The notes beneath the pieces are model-generated. The model saw only the letters and a program-made list of their open reading frames with translations. It was not told the DNA's origin and did not search any database. A DNA stretch of 64,000 bases. Source: Myxococcales bacterium. GTDB taxonomy: Bacteria; Myxococcota_A; Polyangia; Polyangiales; Polyangiaceae. The DNA lies in assembly GCA_016706225.1 (NCBI GenBank), contig JADJKB010000024.1:535096-599095 (forward strand), written 5' to 3'. The translations under genes were made by a program, and so were the position numbers. The stretch's first letter is position 1. Every line of letters begins with the position of its first letter. Positions 43,990 through 53,243 of this stretch are shown here, one piece after another.

Positions 43990-45104
43990 GGTGCCCTCGC
44001 TTCGTCCGGCTCGGCGGGGGGCGGCGGCTCGGCGCCGGGCGGCGGGAGCCGCGGCTCGGTCAGCAGGGGCACGGTGCGGCGCACGATGTTCTCGGCGCGC
44101 TCGAGCGCCTCCCGGCACTCGTCGGCGCTCGGGGTGAGCCGGGCGAATTTCACGAGATCCGCGTGGCGCAGCGACTCCTCGATCTCCGGCAGCACGACGA
44201 TGGCTGGAATGACCCGGCGCAGCACGCTCAGCATTTCGCGGGTGGTGCTCTCGAGCCCGTCGAAGCCGTAGCGATCGCCACAGTATTTCCGGACGATGTG
44301 CGACACGCGGGCGTAGTGCTCGGAGAAGCGTTCGTTCTTCACCAGCTCTCGCGCGCGCAGATCGACCAGCTCCTCGATGGCCACCTCCCAGGGTGGACGT
44401 GGTGGGATGGGCGGGGGTTCGGGTTTGGGTCGGGCGCGCCAGCGGCCGACCAACCAGGTCAAGAGCGCGCCGACCAGGAGTGCGATCAGGGCCGCCACGG
44501 CGACCTGTTTTGCCGCGGTCCACACCTCGCGCTGCGGACGCGGCGCGGGGTTTTCTTTTGGCATCGCGTTGGGTGTGCTGGCGATGGGGTCGTCGACGAT
44601 GATGGCGTGCGGCGCCGTGCACAGAGTGACGACCTCACCGCTCGCACGCGCGATGGCGAGCGGCAGGGGCGGCAGCTCCAGCTCGTGACGGCCGGGTTTG
44701 GGCGGGAGCAGCACGAGAGGGATGCGCACCGTGCTCTTCGCGGTCTCTCCGCTCGGCACGACACCGATGGTGGGCCCCGCTCCGCCGTCGGGATCCGGGA
44801 GCGCGAAGCCTGCGCGCTCGAGCACGCGGGCGGCTTCGCTGTCGAGCTCGAGTCGGAAGCCGCCGGGCAGGACGGTCTCGCCCTTGCCATGCTCGAGGCC
44901 GAGCTCGAGGGTGGCCGCGTGCCCGCTCGTTCCGTGGGTGGGGAACTGCTCACTCAGCTTCGGTCGAGGTTTGCCCTCTGGCCAGCGCTCCGTGCAGGTC
45001 GCTGTGACCCGACCGCCCGCGCCGGCGTCCGCAGCTGTGCCTGCGTCCGCGAGGGCGCTGGCCGGCGAAGCCACGATGAGCAGGGCGAGCACACGCGCCT
45101 TCAC
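43986..45104 (-). CDS. DUF4381-like Bat operon membrane protein
   Basis: 372 residues. Signal peptide (VLALLIVASPASALADAG), a periplasmic beta-rich region (about 35-190: SGHAATLELGLEHGKGETVLPG, PLVLLPPKPGRHELELPPLP), a transmembrane helix (about 200-220, QVAVAALIALLVGALLTWLVG) and a cytoplasmic helical domain with EELVDLRARELVKNERFSEHYARV and RKYCGDRYGFDGLESTTREML. The cytoplasmic part matches the DUF4381 type found between DUF58 and batA. First gene of the overlapping run. A 208-bp gap upstream, facing the SMI1-like gene, likely holds the promoter. Confidence 0.83.
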   Translation of the reverse strand: MKARVLALLIVASPASALADAGTAADAGAGGRVTATCTERWPEGKPRPKLSEQFPTHGTSGHAATLELGLEHGKGETVLPGGFRLELDSEAARVLERAGFALPDPDGGAGPTIGVVPSGETAKSTVRIPLVLLPPKPGRHELELPPLPLAIARASGEVVTLCTAPHAIIVDDPIASTPNAMPKENPAPRPQREVWTAAKQVAVAALIALLVGALLTWLVGRWRARPKPEPPPIPPRPPWEVAIEELVDLRARELVKNERFSEHYARVSHIVRKYCGDRYGFDGLESTTREMLSVLRRVIPAIVVLPEIEESLRHADLVKFARLTPSADECREALERAENIVRRTVPLLTEPRLPPPGAEPPPPAEPDEARAP

Positions 45105-45312
45105 ACTCAGGGCAGCCTCCGACAGATTGCGCTGATCGTGTCCATCTCTGCGAAGCTCTTCGGAAAAAACCGGCGCTTGCTATAGCTCGACCCGCTTGCC
45201 CAAGACAATCTCGCGGCCATTCCTATTCCGACGCGCCGGGACTCTCGGGGATTTGCGCGGTACCCACGCTTGCCCCCTGCCGATGCCCGGCGGCTCGGCG
45301 TAACCTAGCACC

Positions 45313-45741
45313 ATGGGCGCGGGTCTCAGGGCGGAGCTCGAGCGCCGGGGTTTCGGCCTGCGCGAGCCGGTCGGCAGTCTGGCGCTCCTCGGCCTGATCC
45401 AGGCCGCGCCGTTTGCGTTGCCCTCGCCCTATCTGGACCTGTTGCGGGTCACGAACGGCGGGCACGGCAGCGTGGCGCAGCCCGATGCGAGCGCCACGTC
45501 CCGCCGCCGCCCCATCTATGTGACGCCCGCGGAGCGAGTGCTCACCGAACACCGCGGCTGGGACTTCGACGAACACACTCCCGACCACTTGCTGTTTGCA
45601 GCCGATGGCGAGGGAGCCTTTTACCTGCTCGACGCCGGCGGTCGTGTGTTCACTTGTCGGAGCGCGGAGGTGTCGACGCCTGCGCTCTGGTCGATTGACT
45701 GGCAGCGGTTCGAGGACCTCGTGTTCGGGCTCGGCGGGTGA
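45313..45741 (+). CDS. SMI1/KNR4 (SUKH)-like protein
   Basis: 142 residues, cytoplasmic. The LPSPYLDLLRVTNGGHGSV block and FAADGEGAFYLLDAGGRVFTCRS resemble the SUKH fold, in which a P-x2-Y-x-D/F-L-x3-NGG core is typical. SUKH proteins often act as immunity proteins to polymorphic toxins, but others are housekeeping. No toxin gene is adjacent. It is the only plus-strand gene between DUF58 and DUF4381, and so splits the usual Bat cluster. Confidence 0.65.
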   Translation: MGAGLRAELERRGFGLREPVGSLALLGLIQAAPFALPSPYLDLLRVTNGGHGSVAQPDASATSRRRPIYVTPAERVLTEHRGWDFDEHTPDHLLFAADGEGAFYLLDAGGRVFTCRSAEVSTPALWSIDWQRFEDLVFGLGG

Positions 45742-45750
45742 CGAGCCCGC

Positions 45751-46632
45751 TCAGCGTCGCAGGCGTTTTGCCCGTCGCGCGAACAGATCTCGGAGCGGCT
45801 TCACGTACGGTTGGTCCGTTCGGATCACCACGTGGTCCAGCCCCAGCTTGCGGAACACCTTGATGTGCTCCGCACGCATCGCCCGCATGTGGTGGGCGTA
45901 GTGCGCACGCACGCGCGGGCTCGAGGTGTCGACCACGACGCTCTCCCCCGTCTCGAAATCTTCGAAGGTCGCCAGCCCCACGTCGGGTAGCTCTTCGTCA
46001 CGCGGGTCGAGCAACATGCACGGGATGACGTCGTGACGGGCGGCCGCCAGGGCCAGCGTTCGTTCGTAGCCAGTGGCGTAGAAATCCGAGAGCAGGAACG
46101 CGACGCTGCGCCGCCGCGCCACGTTGTACAGCGTCTCGAGCGCGACGCTGAGATCGGTCCCGGTGCGCTCGGGCTTGGCGCCCAAGATCTCTCTCACCAC
46201 CCGCATCACGTGTTTCTGCCCCTTCTTGGGCGGGACAATTTTCTCGATCTGATCGCTGGTGAGGATCAGCCCCACGCGGTCGTTGTGTTTGATGGCGCTG
46301 AACGCGCACAGCGCCGCGACCTCGGCGGCCAGCGCGGCCTTGCTGGAGCGCCGTGTGCCGAAGCTCTCGCTGGCGGAGAGATCCACCACCAGCATGACCG
46401 TCATCTCGCGCTCTTCGACGAAGACCTTCACGTAGGTCTCGTTCATGCGCGCGCTGACGTTCCAGTCGATGCTGCGCACGTCGTCCCCCGGCTGGTATTG
46501 CCTCACCTCACGGAAGGCGAGCCCTTGGCCCTTGAACACCGAGGTGTAGTTGCCCGACAGCTGCTCGGTCGCGAGCCGGTTGGTCGTGATCTCGATCTTG
46601 CGCAGGGCTTTGATCAGCTCTTTGGGGATCAC
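45751..46632 (-). CDS. DUF58 family protein (VWA-like)
   Basis: 293 residues with no signal peptide. It has the family blocks GQGLAFREVRQYQPGDDVRSIDWNVSARM and VKVFVEEREMTVMLVVDLSAS. The last is a VWA-like strand with a D-x-S-x-S metal site. LILTSDQIEKIVPPKKG and VAFLLSDFYATGYE follow. DUF58 proteins usually go with a MoxR ATPase and the Bat genes. Here MoxR is not adjacent; the nearest one is at 60.2-61.2 kb. The upstream neighbour is nitronate monooxygenase, 15 nt away in the same direction. Confidence 0.93.
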   Translation of the reverse strand: MIPKELIKALRKIEITTNRLATEQLSGNYTSVFKGQGLAFREVRQYQPGDDVRSIDWNVSARMNETYVKVFVEEREMTVMLVVDLSASESFGTRRSSKAALAAEVAALCAFSAIKHNDRVGLILTSDQIEKIVPPKKGQKHVMRVVREILGAKPERTGTDLSVALETLYNVARRRSVAFLLSDFYATGYERTLALAAARHDVIPCMLLDPRDEELPDVGLATFEDFETGESVVVDTSSPRVRAHYAHHMRAMRAEHIKVFRKLGLDHVVIRTDQPYVKPLRDLFARRAKRLRR

Positions 46633-46647
46633 GGGAGGCCTCTTTTA

Positions 46648-47616
46648 TCACGCCGGCGGGGCGAGCTCGCGCCGGGCCTCTTCGTACTCGCGGCGCAGGC
46701 GTGAGACCAGAGCCGCCGCGCTCGGCACCTCGTGGATCGCCCCCACTCCTTGACCGGAACCCCAGATGTCCCGCCAGGCCTTGGCCTTGGCGCCACCGCC
46801 GGAGCCAAAGCTCATCTTCGACGGATCACTCTCGGGCAGTGCATCGGGGTCTAGCCCGGCATTCGTGACGGAAGACCGCAGATAGTTGCCGTGCACCCCG
46901 GTGAACAGGTTGGTGTAGACGATGTCGGCGGCGGTCGAGCTCACGATGGCCTGTTTGTAACCCTCGGGTGCGCTGGCTTCTTCCGTGGCGATGAAGGCGG
47001 AGCCGACGTAGGCCAGATCGGCGCCCAGTGCGCGGGCGGCGAGCACCGAGCGGCCGTTGGCGATGGCCCCGGCCAGGGCCAGCGGCCCCGGGAAGAACTG
47101 CCGGATTTCCTGGATCAAGGCGAAGGGCGAGAGGGTTCCGGCGTGGCCACCCGCGCCGGCGGCGACGGCGATCAGCCCGTCTGCACCTTTGTCGATGGCC
47201 TTCTTGGCGTGCTTCAGGTGAATCACGTCGTGCAGCACGAGCCCGCCGTAGTCGTGAATCGCACGGTTCACGTCCTCGCGTGCCCCGAGTGAAGTGATCA
47301 CGATGGGCACCTGGTGTTTCACGCACAGCTCCAGATCGTGAAGCAGACGGTCGTTCGATTTGTGCACGATCTGGTTGACCGCGAACGGAGCGGAGGGTGC
47401 TTCCGGGTGCTCCGCGTCCCAGCGAGCCAGCTCTTCCTTGATTTGCCCGAGCCAGCTGTCGAGCAGCTCGGGCGGTCGGGCGTTCAGCGCCGGAAACGCG
47501 CCGATGACCCCGGCTTTGCACTGCGCCACCACGAGCTTGGGCGTCGAGATGATGAACATCGGCGCGCCGACCACCGGCAGCGTGAGGCGCCGGGCAAGGG
47601 ATTCGGGTAACGACAT
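46648..47616 (-). CDS. Nitronate monooxygenase family protein
   Basis: 322 residues, a full-length TIM-barrel flavoprotein of the 2-nitropropane dioxygenase family. VVGAPMFIISTPKLVVAQCKAG opens the barrel. KGADGLIAVAAGAGGHAG holds the FMN-phosphate-binding Gly-rich loop and the conserved His. ALAGAIANGRSVLAARALGADLAYVGSAFIATEEASA gives the second phosphate site. The family oxidises alkyl nitronates with O2; some members have other substrates. It shares direction with DUF58 (15-nt gap) but a functional link is not obvious. Confidence 0.93.
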   Translation of the reverse strand: MSLPESLARRLTLPVVGAPMFIISTPKLVVAQCKAGVIGAFPALNARPPELLDSWLGQIKEELARWDAEHPEAPSAPFAVNQIVHKSNDRLLHDLELCVKHQVPIVITSLGAREDVNRAIHDYGGLVLHDVIHLKHAKKAIDKGADGLIAVAAGAGGHAGTLSPFALIQEIRQFFPGPLALAGAIANGRSVLAARALGADLAYVGSAFIATEEASAPEGYKQAIVSSTAADIVYTNLFTGVHGNYLRSSVTNAGLDPDALPESDPSKMSFGSGGGAKAKAWRDIWGSGQGVGAIHEVPSAAALVSRLRREYEEARRELAPPA

Positions 47617-47652
47617 CGAGGCTCGGGGAATGCCCCACGCCGAGCCGCGACG

Positions 47653-49473
47653 TCAAGCTACTTTGCTGATCCGGTCCCGACCGAGCGCGTTCGCGACGGC
47701 GGTGCGGAACTCGTCCGGCGAGAAGGGCTTGTGCAGGTAGGCAGCGGCACCGGTGTCGACCTCGCGGGCGACCTCGGCGTCGTTGGAGAAACCCGACATG
47801 TAGAGGACCGGCGCTCCGTTCGTCAGGCGGCGGAATTCGCCGGCCAGCGTGGCACCATCCATCTCCGGCATCATCACGTCGGTCAGCAGGATGTCGATGC
47901 GCGCGGCGTTGGCGCGCGTCAGCTCCAGAGCTTCGGATCCGGTGCGCGCAATGAGCACCTCGAAGCCGGACTTCTGCAGCAAGCGCCGAGCGATGCGCGC
48001 GATGGCCGGTTGGTCGTCCACGACCAGTGCAACGCCCGCGGAGGCTGGGGGAAGAACGATGCCACCGGAGGGGTCGTCGCTCTCCGCGTAGCCCGGAGCG
48101 GTGGGTTCGATTGCGGGCGCGAGCTGTGCCGGGTCGAGCCCCGCCTGGCTGGGCGCTTCGAGCGCCTCGAACTCCGCCGGGGTGGGCAGGCAGGGCAGGT
48201 AGACGCGGAATGAAGCTCCCTCACCGACCCGTGTGTGGACGAGGACGTCCCCCCCAGCGCGCAGGGCCATGCGCTGCACACTCGAGAGCCCGAGCCCGGT
48301 CCCTCCGCGCCCGGCGTGGGTCGTGAAGAAGGGGTCGAAGATGTGCGGCAGCACTTCGGGGGCGATGCCGGGGCCGGTGTCGGTGACGGAGAGCACCACG
48401 TAGTCCCCCGGGGGCAGCGCTACGGACGTCGGGGCCCCGGGGCCGATGCTCGCGCGCGCGATCGTCACCTCGACTTTGCCACCGTAGGGCATGGCCTCCC
48501 GCGCGTTGACCACCAGATTGACCAAGATCTGCTCGACCTCCGCCGGTGCCATCTTCACCCACAGGTGCTCGGCGGTGGTCATCGTGCAACTCACGTCCTC
48601 GGGTAGGAGCCGCGACAGCACGGCGTCGAGCTCGTGCACCGCCATCCCGATGTCGAACATCGAGGTCTCGGTCGCGTCGTTCGCCCGGAACGCGAGCAAG
48701 CGGCCCACGATGGCAGCGCCGTTCGATGCGGCGGCTTCGATCGCCTGCACCTCGACCGCGAGTGGGTGCGCCGGACCGAGCTCCTCGAGCAAGACGCGGG
48801 ACGAACCGCGCACGATGGTGAGCAGGTTGTTGAAGTCGTGGGCGACGCCGGCCGCGAGGTGTCCGACGCTCTCGAGACGCTCCTGTACGGCCACCCGGTG
48901 CTGCGCCTCGGCGCTGTCGATCGCCACCCGTTCACGCACCGACTCGTACGCTCGACCGATGAACGTGAGCGCCACGACGAACGCGCTCAGCGTGACGAGA
49001 TCCTTCACGTCGCCTTCGACACCTTCGACTCCGAGGGTACGAAGCAGGCCGAGCACCGCGAACCCCAGCAAGACAAACCCCGTCCAGGCGTAGGCAGCGC
49101 GGCGAGTCCCGCTGAGGGAAACGACCAGCGGGATCAGCGCGCTCCACATCAGCACCGTGGGGACGATGCCGCCGTGAGTCCAGGCCACGCTGAAGAGGGC
49201 AACGGCCAGAGCGCCTCCGACGGTGCTTCCCGCCGCAATGACCGAGACCCGACGGCAGACGTACGGAACGCCGAGGAACGCCAGCCCCACCGCGAGCAAC
49301 ACGACCGCCGCCCAGGGCTTCGAGAAGGTGAGCCACTCGCGTAGCGCGAACAACGGGCACAAGATGCCCCCGAGCAGGCTCCAGAGCAGCAGGAACCGGG
49401 CGCGGCGCAGGGCATCCGGGTCGGAGCGGTCCGACTCGGGCACTAGCCGGTCTGCGAAGGGCAAAAGACGCAT
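47653..49473 (-). CDS. Hybrid sensor histidine kinase with receiver domain
   Basis: 606 residues. Five or six transmembrane helices (about 25-175) form the sensor part, with no known input domain. The HisKA region has H212 in LAAGVAHDFNNLL. The ATPase domain follows with NLVVNAREAMPYGG, DTGPGIAPEVLPHIFDPFF and GRGGTGLGLSSV. The C-terminal receiver domain (about 480-600) has phospho-acceptor D532 in LLTDVMMPEMDG and Lys582 in LHKPF. Phosphate would pass from His to the attached Asp. No output domain, so another protein must act downstream. Start ATG at 49471-49473. Confidence 0.95.
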   Translation of the reverse strand: MRLLPFADRLVPESDRSDPDALRRARFLLLWSLLGGILCPLFALREWLTFSKPWAAVVLLAVGLAFLGVPYVCRRVSVIAAGSTVGGALAVALFSVAWTHGGIVPTVLMWSALIPLVVSLSGTRRAAYAWTGFVLLGFAVLGLLRTLGVEGVEGDVKDLVTLSAFVVALTFIGRAYESVRERVAIDSAEAQHRVAVQERLESVGHLAAGVAHDFNNLLTIVRGSSRVLLEELGPAHPLAVEVQAIEAAASNGAAIVGRLLAFRANDATETSMFDIGMAVHELDAVLSRLLPEDVSCTMTTAEHLWVKMAPAEVEQILVNLVVNAREAMPYGGKVEVTIARASIGPGAPTSVALPPGDYVVLSVTDTGPGIAPEVLPHIFDPFFTTHAGRGGTGLGLSSVQRMALRAGGDVLVHTRVGEGASFRVYLPCLPTPAEFEALEAPSQAGLDPAQLAPAIEPTAPGYAESDDPSGGIVLPPASAGVALVVDDQPAIARIARRLLQKSGFEVLIARTGSEALELTRANAARIDILLTDVMMPEMDGATLAGEFRRLTNGAPVLYMSGFSNDAEVAREVDTGAAAYLHKPFSPDEFRTAVANALGRDRISKVA

Positions 49474-49625
49474 TTTCGTCTACCGACACAAACGGTCGAT
49501 TGCCCGCATTTCTATAGCCCTTCAGATTCTTGCGGTGCGACCGTAGAGCCTGAAGCCCGAGACGGGTCTCGGTGAACGAGGCCGCCCCCTGGGCGGTCTG
49601 GGTGTGGGAGCGCCTGGGCCTCGAC

Positions 49626-50399
49626 TCAGGGGTTGGCGGAGAACACGAATGGGTAGCTGACGACCACGTCGCCGCCGCCGGTCGGTTTGGGGAAGCTCAG
49701 GGTGTTGAGCGAATTGAGCACACAAGCGTCGAAGCCCTTCACGCCGGAACTTCGGATGATGGCCGTGGATTTGACGCCGCCGTCGGCAGCGATCACGAAG
49801 CGGGTCGCGACTCGGGTCGAGAATTTCGGGTTCGAGCGCAGGGCCACCAGATGGCAATATCGGATGCGCGCCAGCCTTTGCCGCACGATGCGCTCGATGA
49901 TTTCGCTCGGGAGGCCACCGTGCACGGCGGCGGGGCCGGACGTCACCGTACCCATTTTGGCTCTCGTCGGCGCGTGGCCCATGCCCGCCCCCGTGAGTCC
50001 ACCGCCCGATTGACCCAGACCGGAGCCGGCGAGGCCGGCGCCGCTGCCCAGGCCGAGCACCCCGCCGAAGGCCCCACCGTCGAGCGCGCTCAGCCGGCTC
50101 AGGGCGCTCGGGCTGCGAATTGGTGGGTCTTCCGCGCTTGGACCGTCGTCGTGCGAGCTCAGCTTTGCGCCCTCGTCCGCGCCTTCGTCGGCGGGGCCCA
50201 GCGGTGATATTTCGATGGCGTCGGCTTCCGTCTCCTCCGCTGCGGCCGACGCATCGGGCACGTCAATCACAGCGACGGGTGCAGCAGACGCCATTTCCGG
50301 CGTGCGAGCGCCGCCGCCACAGGCGGTAGGCCCGAGCCCCGCCAGGGCGGCGGTGAGCCCGACGAACTTGGCGACGTTGATGGACTGCACGGGGCTCAT
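49626..50399 (-). CDS. AgmX/PglI C-terminal domain lipoprotein
   Basis: 257 residues from the ATG at 50397-50399; the frame is open upstream but without signal character. The lipoprotein signal ends in GLGPTAC (Cys27). An acidic Ala/Asp-rich region and a Gly-rich stretch (GLGSGAGLAGSGLGQSGGG) lead to the C-terminal 95 residues, which match the TonB-like AgmX/PglI domain: IVRQRLARIRYCHLVALRSNP, VATRFVIAADGGVKSTAI and FDACVLNSLNTLSFPKPTGG. In Myxococcus, AgmX relates to gliding motility. Here only the general family can be claimed. Confidence 0.87.
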   Translation of the reverse strand: MSPVQSINVAKFVGLTAALAGLGPTACGGGARTPEMASAAPVAVIDVPDASAAAEETEADAIEISPLGPADEGADEGAKLSSHDDGPSAEDPPIRSPSALSRLSALDGGAFGGVLGLGSGAGLAGSGLGQSGGGLTGAGMGHAPTRAKMGTVTSGPAAVHGGLPSEIIERIVRQRLARIRYCHLVALRSNPKFSTRVATRFVIAADGGVKSTAIIRSSGVKGFDACVLNSLNTLSFPKPTGGGDVVVSYPFVFSANP

Positions 50400-50484
50400 C
50401 TTACGCGCGGAGGGTGGGTGCGGCTTCCCTCGCGGCGTCGAATACTGCTGGCCCCACCACCTTCGCATCGGACACACTCCCCGC

Positions 50485-50943
50485 ATGCGGTCCGCGTTCT
50501 TCGGCTGGGCGATCTTCGGCTTGCCTGCGGGCGGTACGGTGAGGGGCCTGTCGTATCTCGCACTCGGCGCCTTTGGCAGCGTGAAAGCGGAGCTGGACGG
50601 CGCGCTCGCCAAACGCGCGCCGTTTGGTGTCATCGACGTGCCCGCCGCCGACGTGAAGCTGACGTCGCAGAACATCGCGATCTCGGGCTGGGTGCTCGAC
50701 ACGGTCCACGTGAAAGACGTCAAGGTGCAGAGCGACGGCCTCGACGCGGTGACCCTGCCCGTGAACCAAGCGCGGCCCGATGTCTGCGCGGTTTACCCGA
50801 TGTACGATGGCTGTCCCGCCGTCGGTTACGCGGGCAGTGTCCCGGTGGGCGGCCTCTCGGCTTGCCCCCATCTCCTGCGCGTCGTGGCGACGGAGCCGGA
50901 CGGGAATTCGCGCGTGCTCGGTGAGCGCGTGCTCATGCCCTGA
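50485..50943 (+). CDS. Small protein with Ig-like RPDV-type module
   Basis: 152 residues from ATG at 50485. A hydrophobic start (FFGWAIFGLPAGG and LSYLALGAFG) is followed by a single beta domain. It has isGW-type strand IAISGWVLDTVHVKDVKVQSDG, the PVNQARPDVCAVYPMYDGCPAVGYAG block, and HLLRVVATEPDGNSRVLGE. This pattern, with a GW strand, an RPDV block and a final D/E-x-x-G-N strand, is seen in Ig-like modules at the ends of bacterial membrane glycosyltransferases. Here it stands alone. Two Cys may pair. Divergent from the AgmX-type gene. Confidence 0.65.
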   Translation: MRSAFFGWAIFGLPAGGTVRGLSYLALGAFGSVKAELDGALAKRAPFGVIDVPAADVKLTSQNIAISGWVLDTVHVKDVKVQSDGLDAVTLPVNQARPDVCAVYPMYDGCPAVGYAGSVPVGGLSACPHLLRVVATEPDGNSRVLGERVLMP

Positions 50944-50979
50944 CACGGACCGCTCGCGGTGTATCCTCGCCGCGAACCA

Positions 50980-53211
50980 ATGGCCGAGACCCGCCGTCAG
51001 GAAGTCGGACGCGCCGTGGTTGCCGCGGCCATCGCGTCCGGCATCACGGTCGCGCAGCTCGTCGGGGCAAAATCCGCCCGCGACGCGCTCTTCCTGTCAC
51101 ACCACGACGTGACGCGGCTCCCGGAGATGATGGCGGTGGGTGCCGCCGTGTCGCTGGTTGCGGCGGTCTTTGCGGCGCGGGCCATGGCGCGCTGGGCGCC
51201 CGCCAAGGTGGTTCCGGTCGTGCTGGTGACCAACGCCGCTCTCTACGCCGTCGAGTGGTGGGTCGTGACTCACTCGCCTGCCCACGCTGCGATCGCGCTC
51301 TACCTGCAGGTGGCGTTGCTGGGGTCGACGCTGTCGGCCGGGACGTGGGCGCTGATCAACGAGTGTTTCGATCCTCACACGGCAAAGCGCGTCGTGGGTC
51401 GCATCGCGATGGGTGGCACCCTCGGCGGAGCGGTCGGAGGGCTCCTGGGCTTTTGGCTCGGCCGCGGAGGCGGAGTGCCGGTCATGCTCGGAGTGCTGGC
51501 CGTGCTGAACCTCGCCGCAGTCGTTCCTCTGCGCGCGCTGGGACGCCGCTCCAAGGCCCAGCCCGCTCCGACTCGCGCCGGTCCCGCGCATTCCGGGTTC
51601 GACGTGTTGCGGGAGCATCCTTACTTGAGGCAGCTGGCGCTGCTGGTGGTGCTGGTCGCCGTGACCAGCGCGTTGCTCGACTACGTCATGAGCGCACGCG
51701 TCGTGAGCCACATCCCGAAGGGCCCGGAGCTGATGGCCTTTTTCGCGGTGTTCCACATGGGGGTGGGGCTCTCGTCCTTTGCCATCCAAGCCCTCGCCAC
51801 TCGCGCCGCGCTCACGCGCATCGGCCTGGCGGGGACGATGTCGATCTTGCCAGCCTCCGTGATCGGGGCGGCCGGGCTGACGCTGGCCATTCCCGGGCTC
51901 GCGAGCGCCGTCTTCGTCCGCGGAGCCGACGCACTCGTGCAGAGCTCGCTCTACCGCGCGGCCTACGAGGTCGCTTACACGCCGGTGCCGCGCCTGCAGA
52001 AACGTCCCGCGAAGATGCTGATCGACGTGGGCTTCGACCGGGTTGGCACCGCGCTGGGCAGCGGTCTGGTGCTCCAGATCCTGCGGAGCGTCGCGCAGGT
52101 CGAGCTCGTCCTGCTCGTCCTCGCACTCGGTGTCTCGGTGCTGTCCCTGCTCACGGCCATGCGACTGCACCGCGGCTACGTGTCCGCACTGGCTCAGAGC
52201 CTGAAGCGCGGCGCCGTCAGGCTCAGTGAGCGTGACGTGCTCGACGCGACGACTCGACGTACCCTGGCGGAGACGGCGGGACTCGATCGGAAGAAGCTGC
52301 TCGAGAGCATCGAGCGCCACCGTGCGAACGCGGCCATCGACTCCGAGCATCCGCCGTCAGGCTCACACTCGGAGGACCGGCTCGAAGGTCTCATGCCCCA
52401 CGTACGCGAGGAGGGATTTGGCTCCGCACCACTGTCCCTGCGCTTTGTGCTGACCCCGGACCGGGACGCGCCGAGCGAGCTCAGCCAGGCTCTGGACGAT
52501 CTTCGCTCCGGCTCACCCGAGCGGGCTCGTCGTCACCTGACCCGCGATGGGGAGCTCGAGCTCGAGCTCGTACCCGCCGCGATCGAGCTCCTGGGCAACG
52601 ACGCTCTGTCGCGTGACGCTCTGCGCGCGCTCCGCCGCTTGGGTCCGCGCATCACCGGACAGCTCGTCGACAATCTGCTGGATGTGCAGGTCAGCGTCGT
52701 GGTCCGCCGGCGGATCCCACGTGCGCTCGAGACGAGCCGGGATCCGCGTGCAACCTCCGGGCTCATCGAGGCGCTGGCTGCTCCCGAGCTCGAGGTGCGC
52801 TGCCAGGCGGCGTTCGCGCTGCAGCGCTTGTCCGCTTCGCCGGGCGCGGCAGAGCTGCCGACCGAACGAGTCTTTTCTGCCGTGCGCCTGGAGCTCGAGC
52901 AAGGGGCGAAAGCCTCACGCGAACAGGGCGATGACGAGGGCGCGCGCGCGGCCGCGCTCGCGTTCGTCGAGCAGGCGATCGTCGTGCTGTCGTTGGTGCT
53001 CGAGCGCGAGCCGCTCAGCTTGGCGTACCGCGCGCTCGGCAGCGCAGACGAGGGCCTGAGGGGGACCGCGCTCGAGTACTTCGAGACCGTCCTGCCCGAA
53101 AAACTGCGCGCTACGGCGGTGCCGCTGCTCAGTCGGCTGGTACCGCAGGGCGGACCCAAACGGGACACCGCCGCGCTGCGCGACGAGCTCTTGAAGTCCC
53201 GAAGCGGTTGA
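50980..53211 (+). CDS. ATP/ADP-translocase-like transporter with C-terminal HEAT repeats
   Basis: 743 residues from the ATG at 50980 (a GTG at 50959 would add 7). Ten to twelve hydrophobic helices (to about residue 400) match the MFS-related nucleotide transporter (Npt/TLC) type: VAAAIASGITVAQLVGAKSARDALFLSHHD, GSTLSAGTWALINECFDPHTAKRVVGRIAMGGTLGGAVGG, FVRGADALVQSSLYRAAYEV. The C-terminal 300 residues are soluble and helical with HEAT-like repeats (DALSRDALRALRRLGPRITGQLVDNLL, PELEVRCQAAFALQRLS). The combination suggests a transporter with a cytoplasmic protein-binding arm. Substrate unknown. Confidence 0.78.
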   Translation: MAETRRQEVGRAVVAAAIASGITVAQLVGAKSARDALFLSHHDVTRLPEMMAVGAAVSLVAAVFAARAMARWAPAKVVPVVLVTNAALYAVEWWVVTHSPAHAAIALYLQVALLGSTLSAGTWALINECFDPHTAKRVVGRIAMGGTLGGAVGGLLGFWLGRGGGVPVMLGVLAVLNLAAVVPLRALGRRSKAQPAPTRAGPAHSGFDVLREHPYLRQLALLVVLVAVTSALLDYVMSARVVSHIPKGPELMAFFAVFHMGVGLSSFAIQALATRAALTRIGLAGTMSILPASVIGAAGLTLAIPGLASAVFVRGADALVQSSLYRAAYEVAYTPVPRLQKRPAKMLIDVGFDRVGTALGSGLVLQILRSVAQVELVLLVLALGVSVLSLLTAMRLHRGYVSALAQSLKRGAVRLSERDVLDATTRRTLAETAGLDRKKLLESIERHRANAAIDSEHPPSGSHSEDRLEGLMPHVREEGFGSAPLSLRFVLTPDRDAPSELSQALDDLRSGSPERARRHLTRDGELELELVPAAIELLGNDALSRDALRALRRLGPRITGQLVDNLLDVQVSVVVRRRIPRALETSRDPRATSGLIEALAAPELEVRCQAAFALQRLSASPGAAELPTERVFSAVRLELEQGAKASREQGDDEGARAAALAFVEQAIVVLSLVLEREPLSLAYRALGSADEGLRGTALEYFETVLPEKLRATAVPLLSRLVPQGGPKRDTAALRDELLKSRSG

Positions 53212-53243
53212 ACGCATGCGCGCCGAGACGGCCTCCGGCAAGC

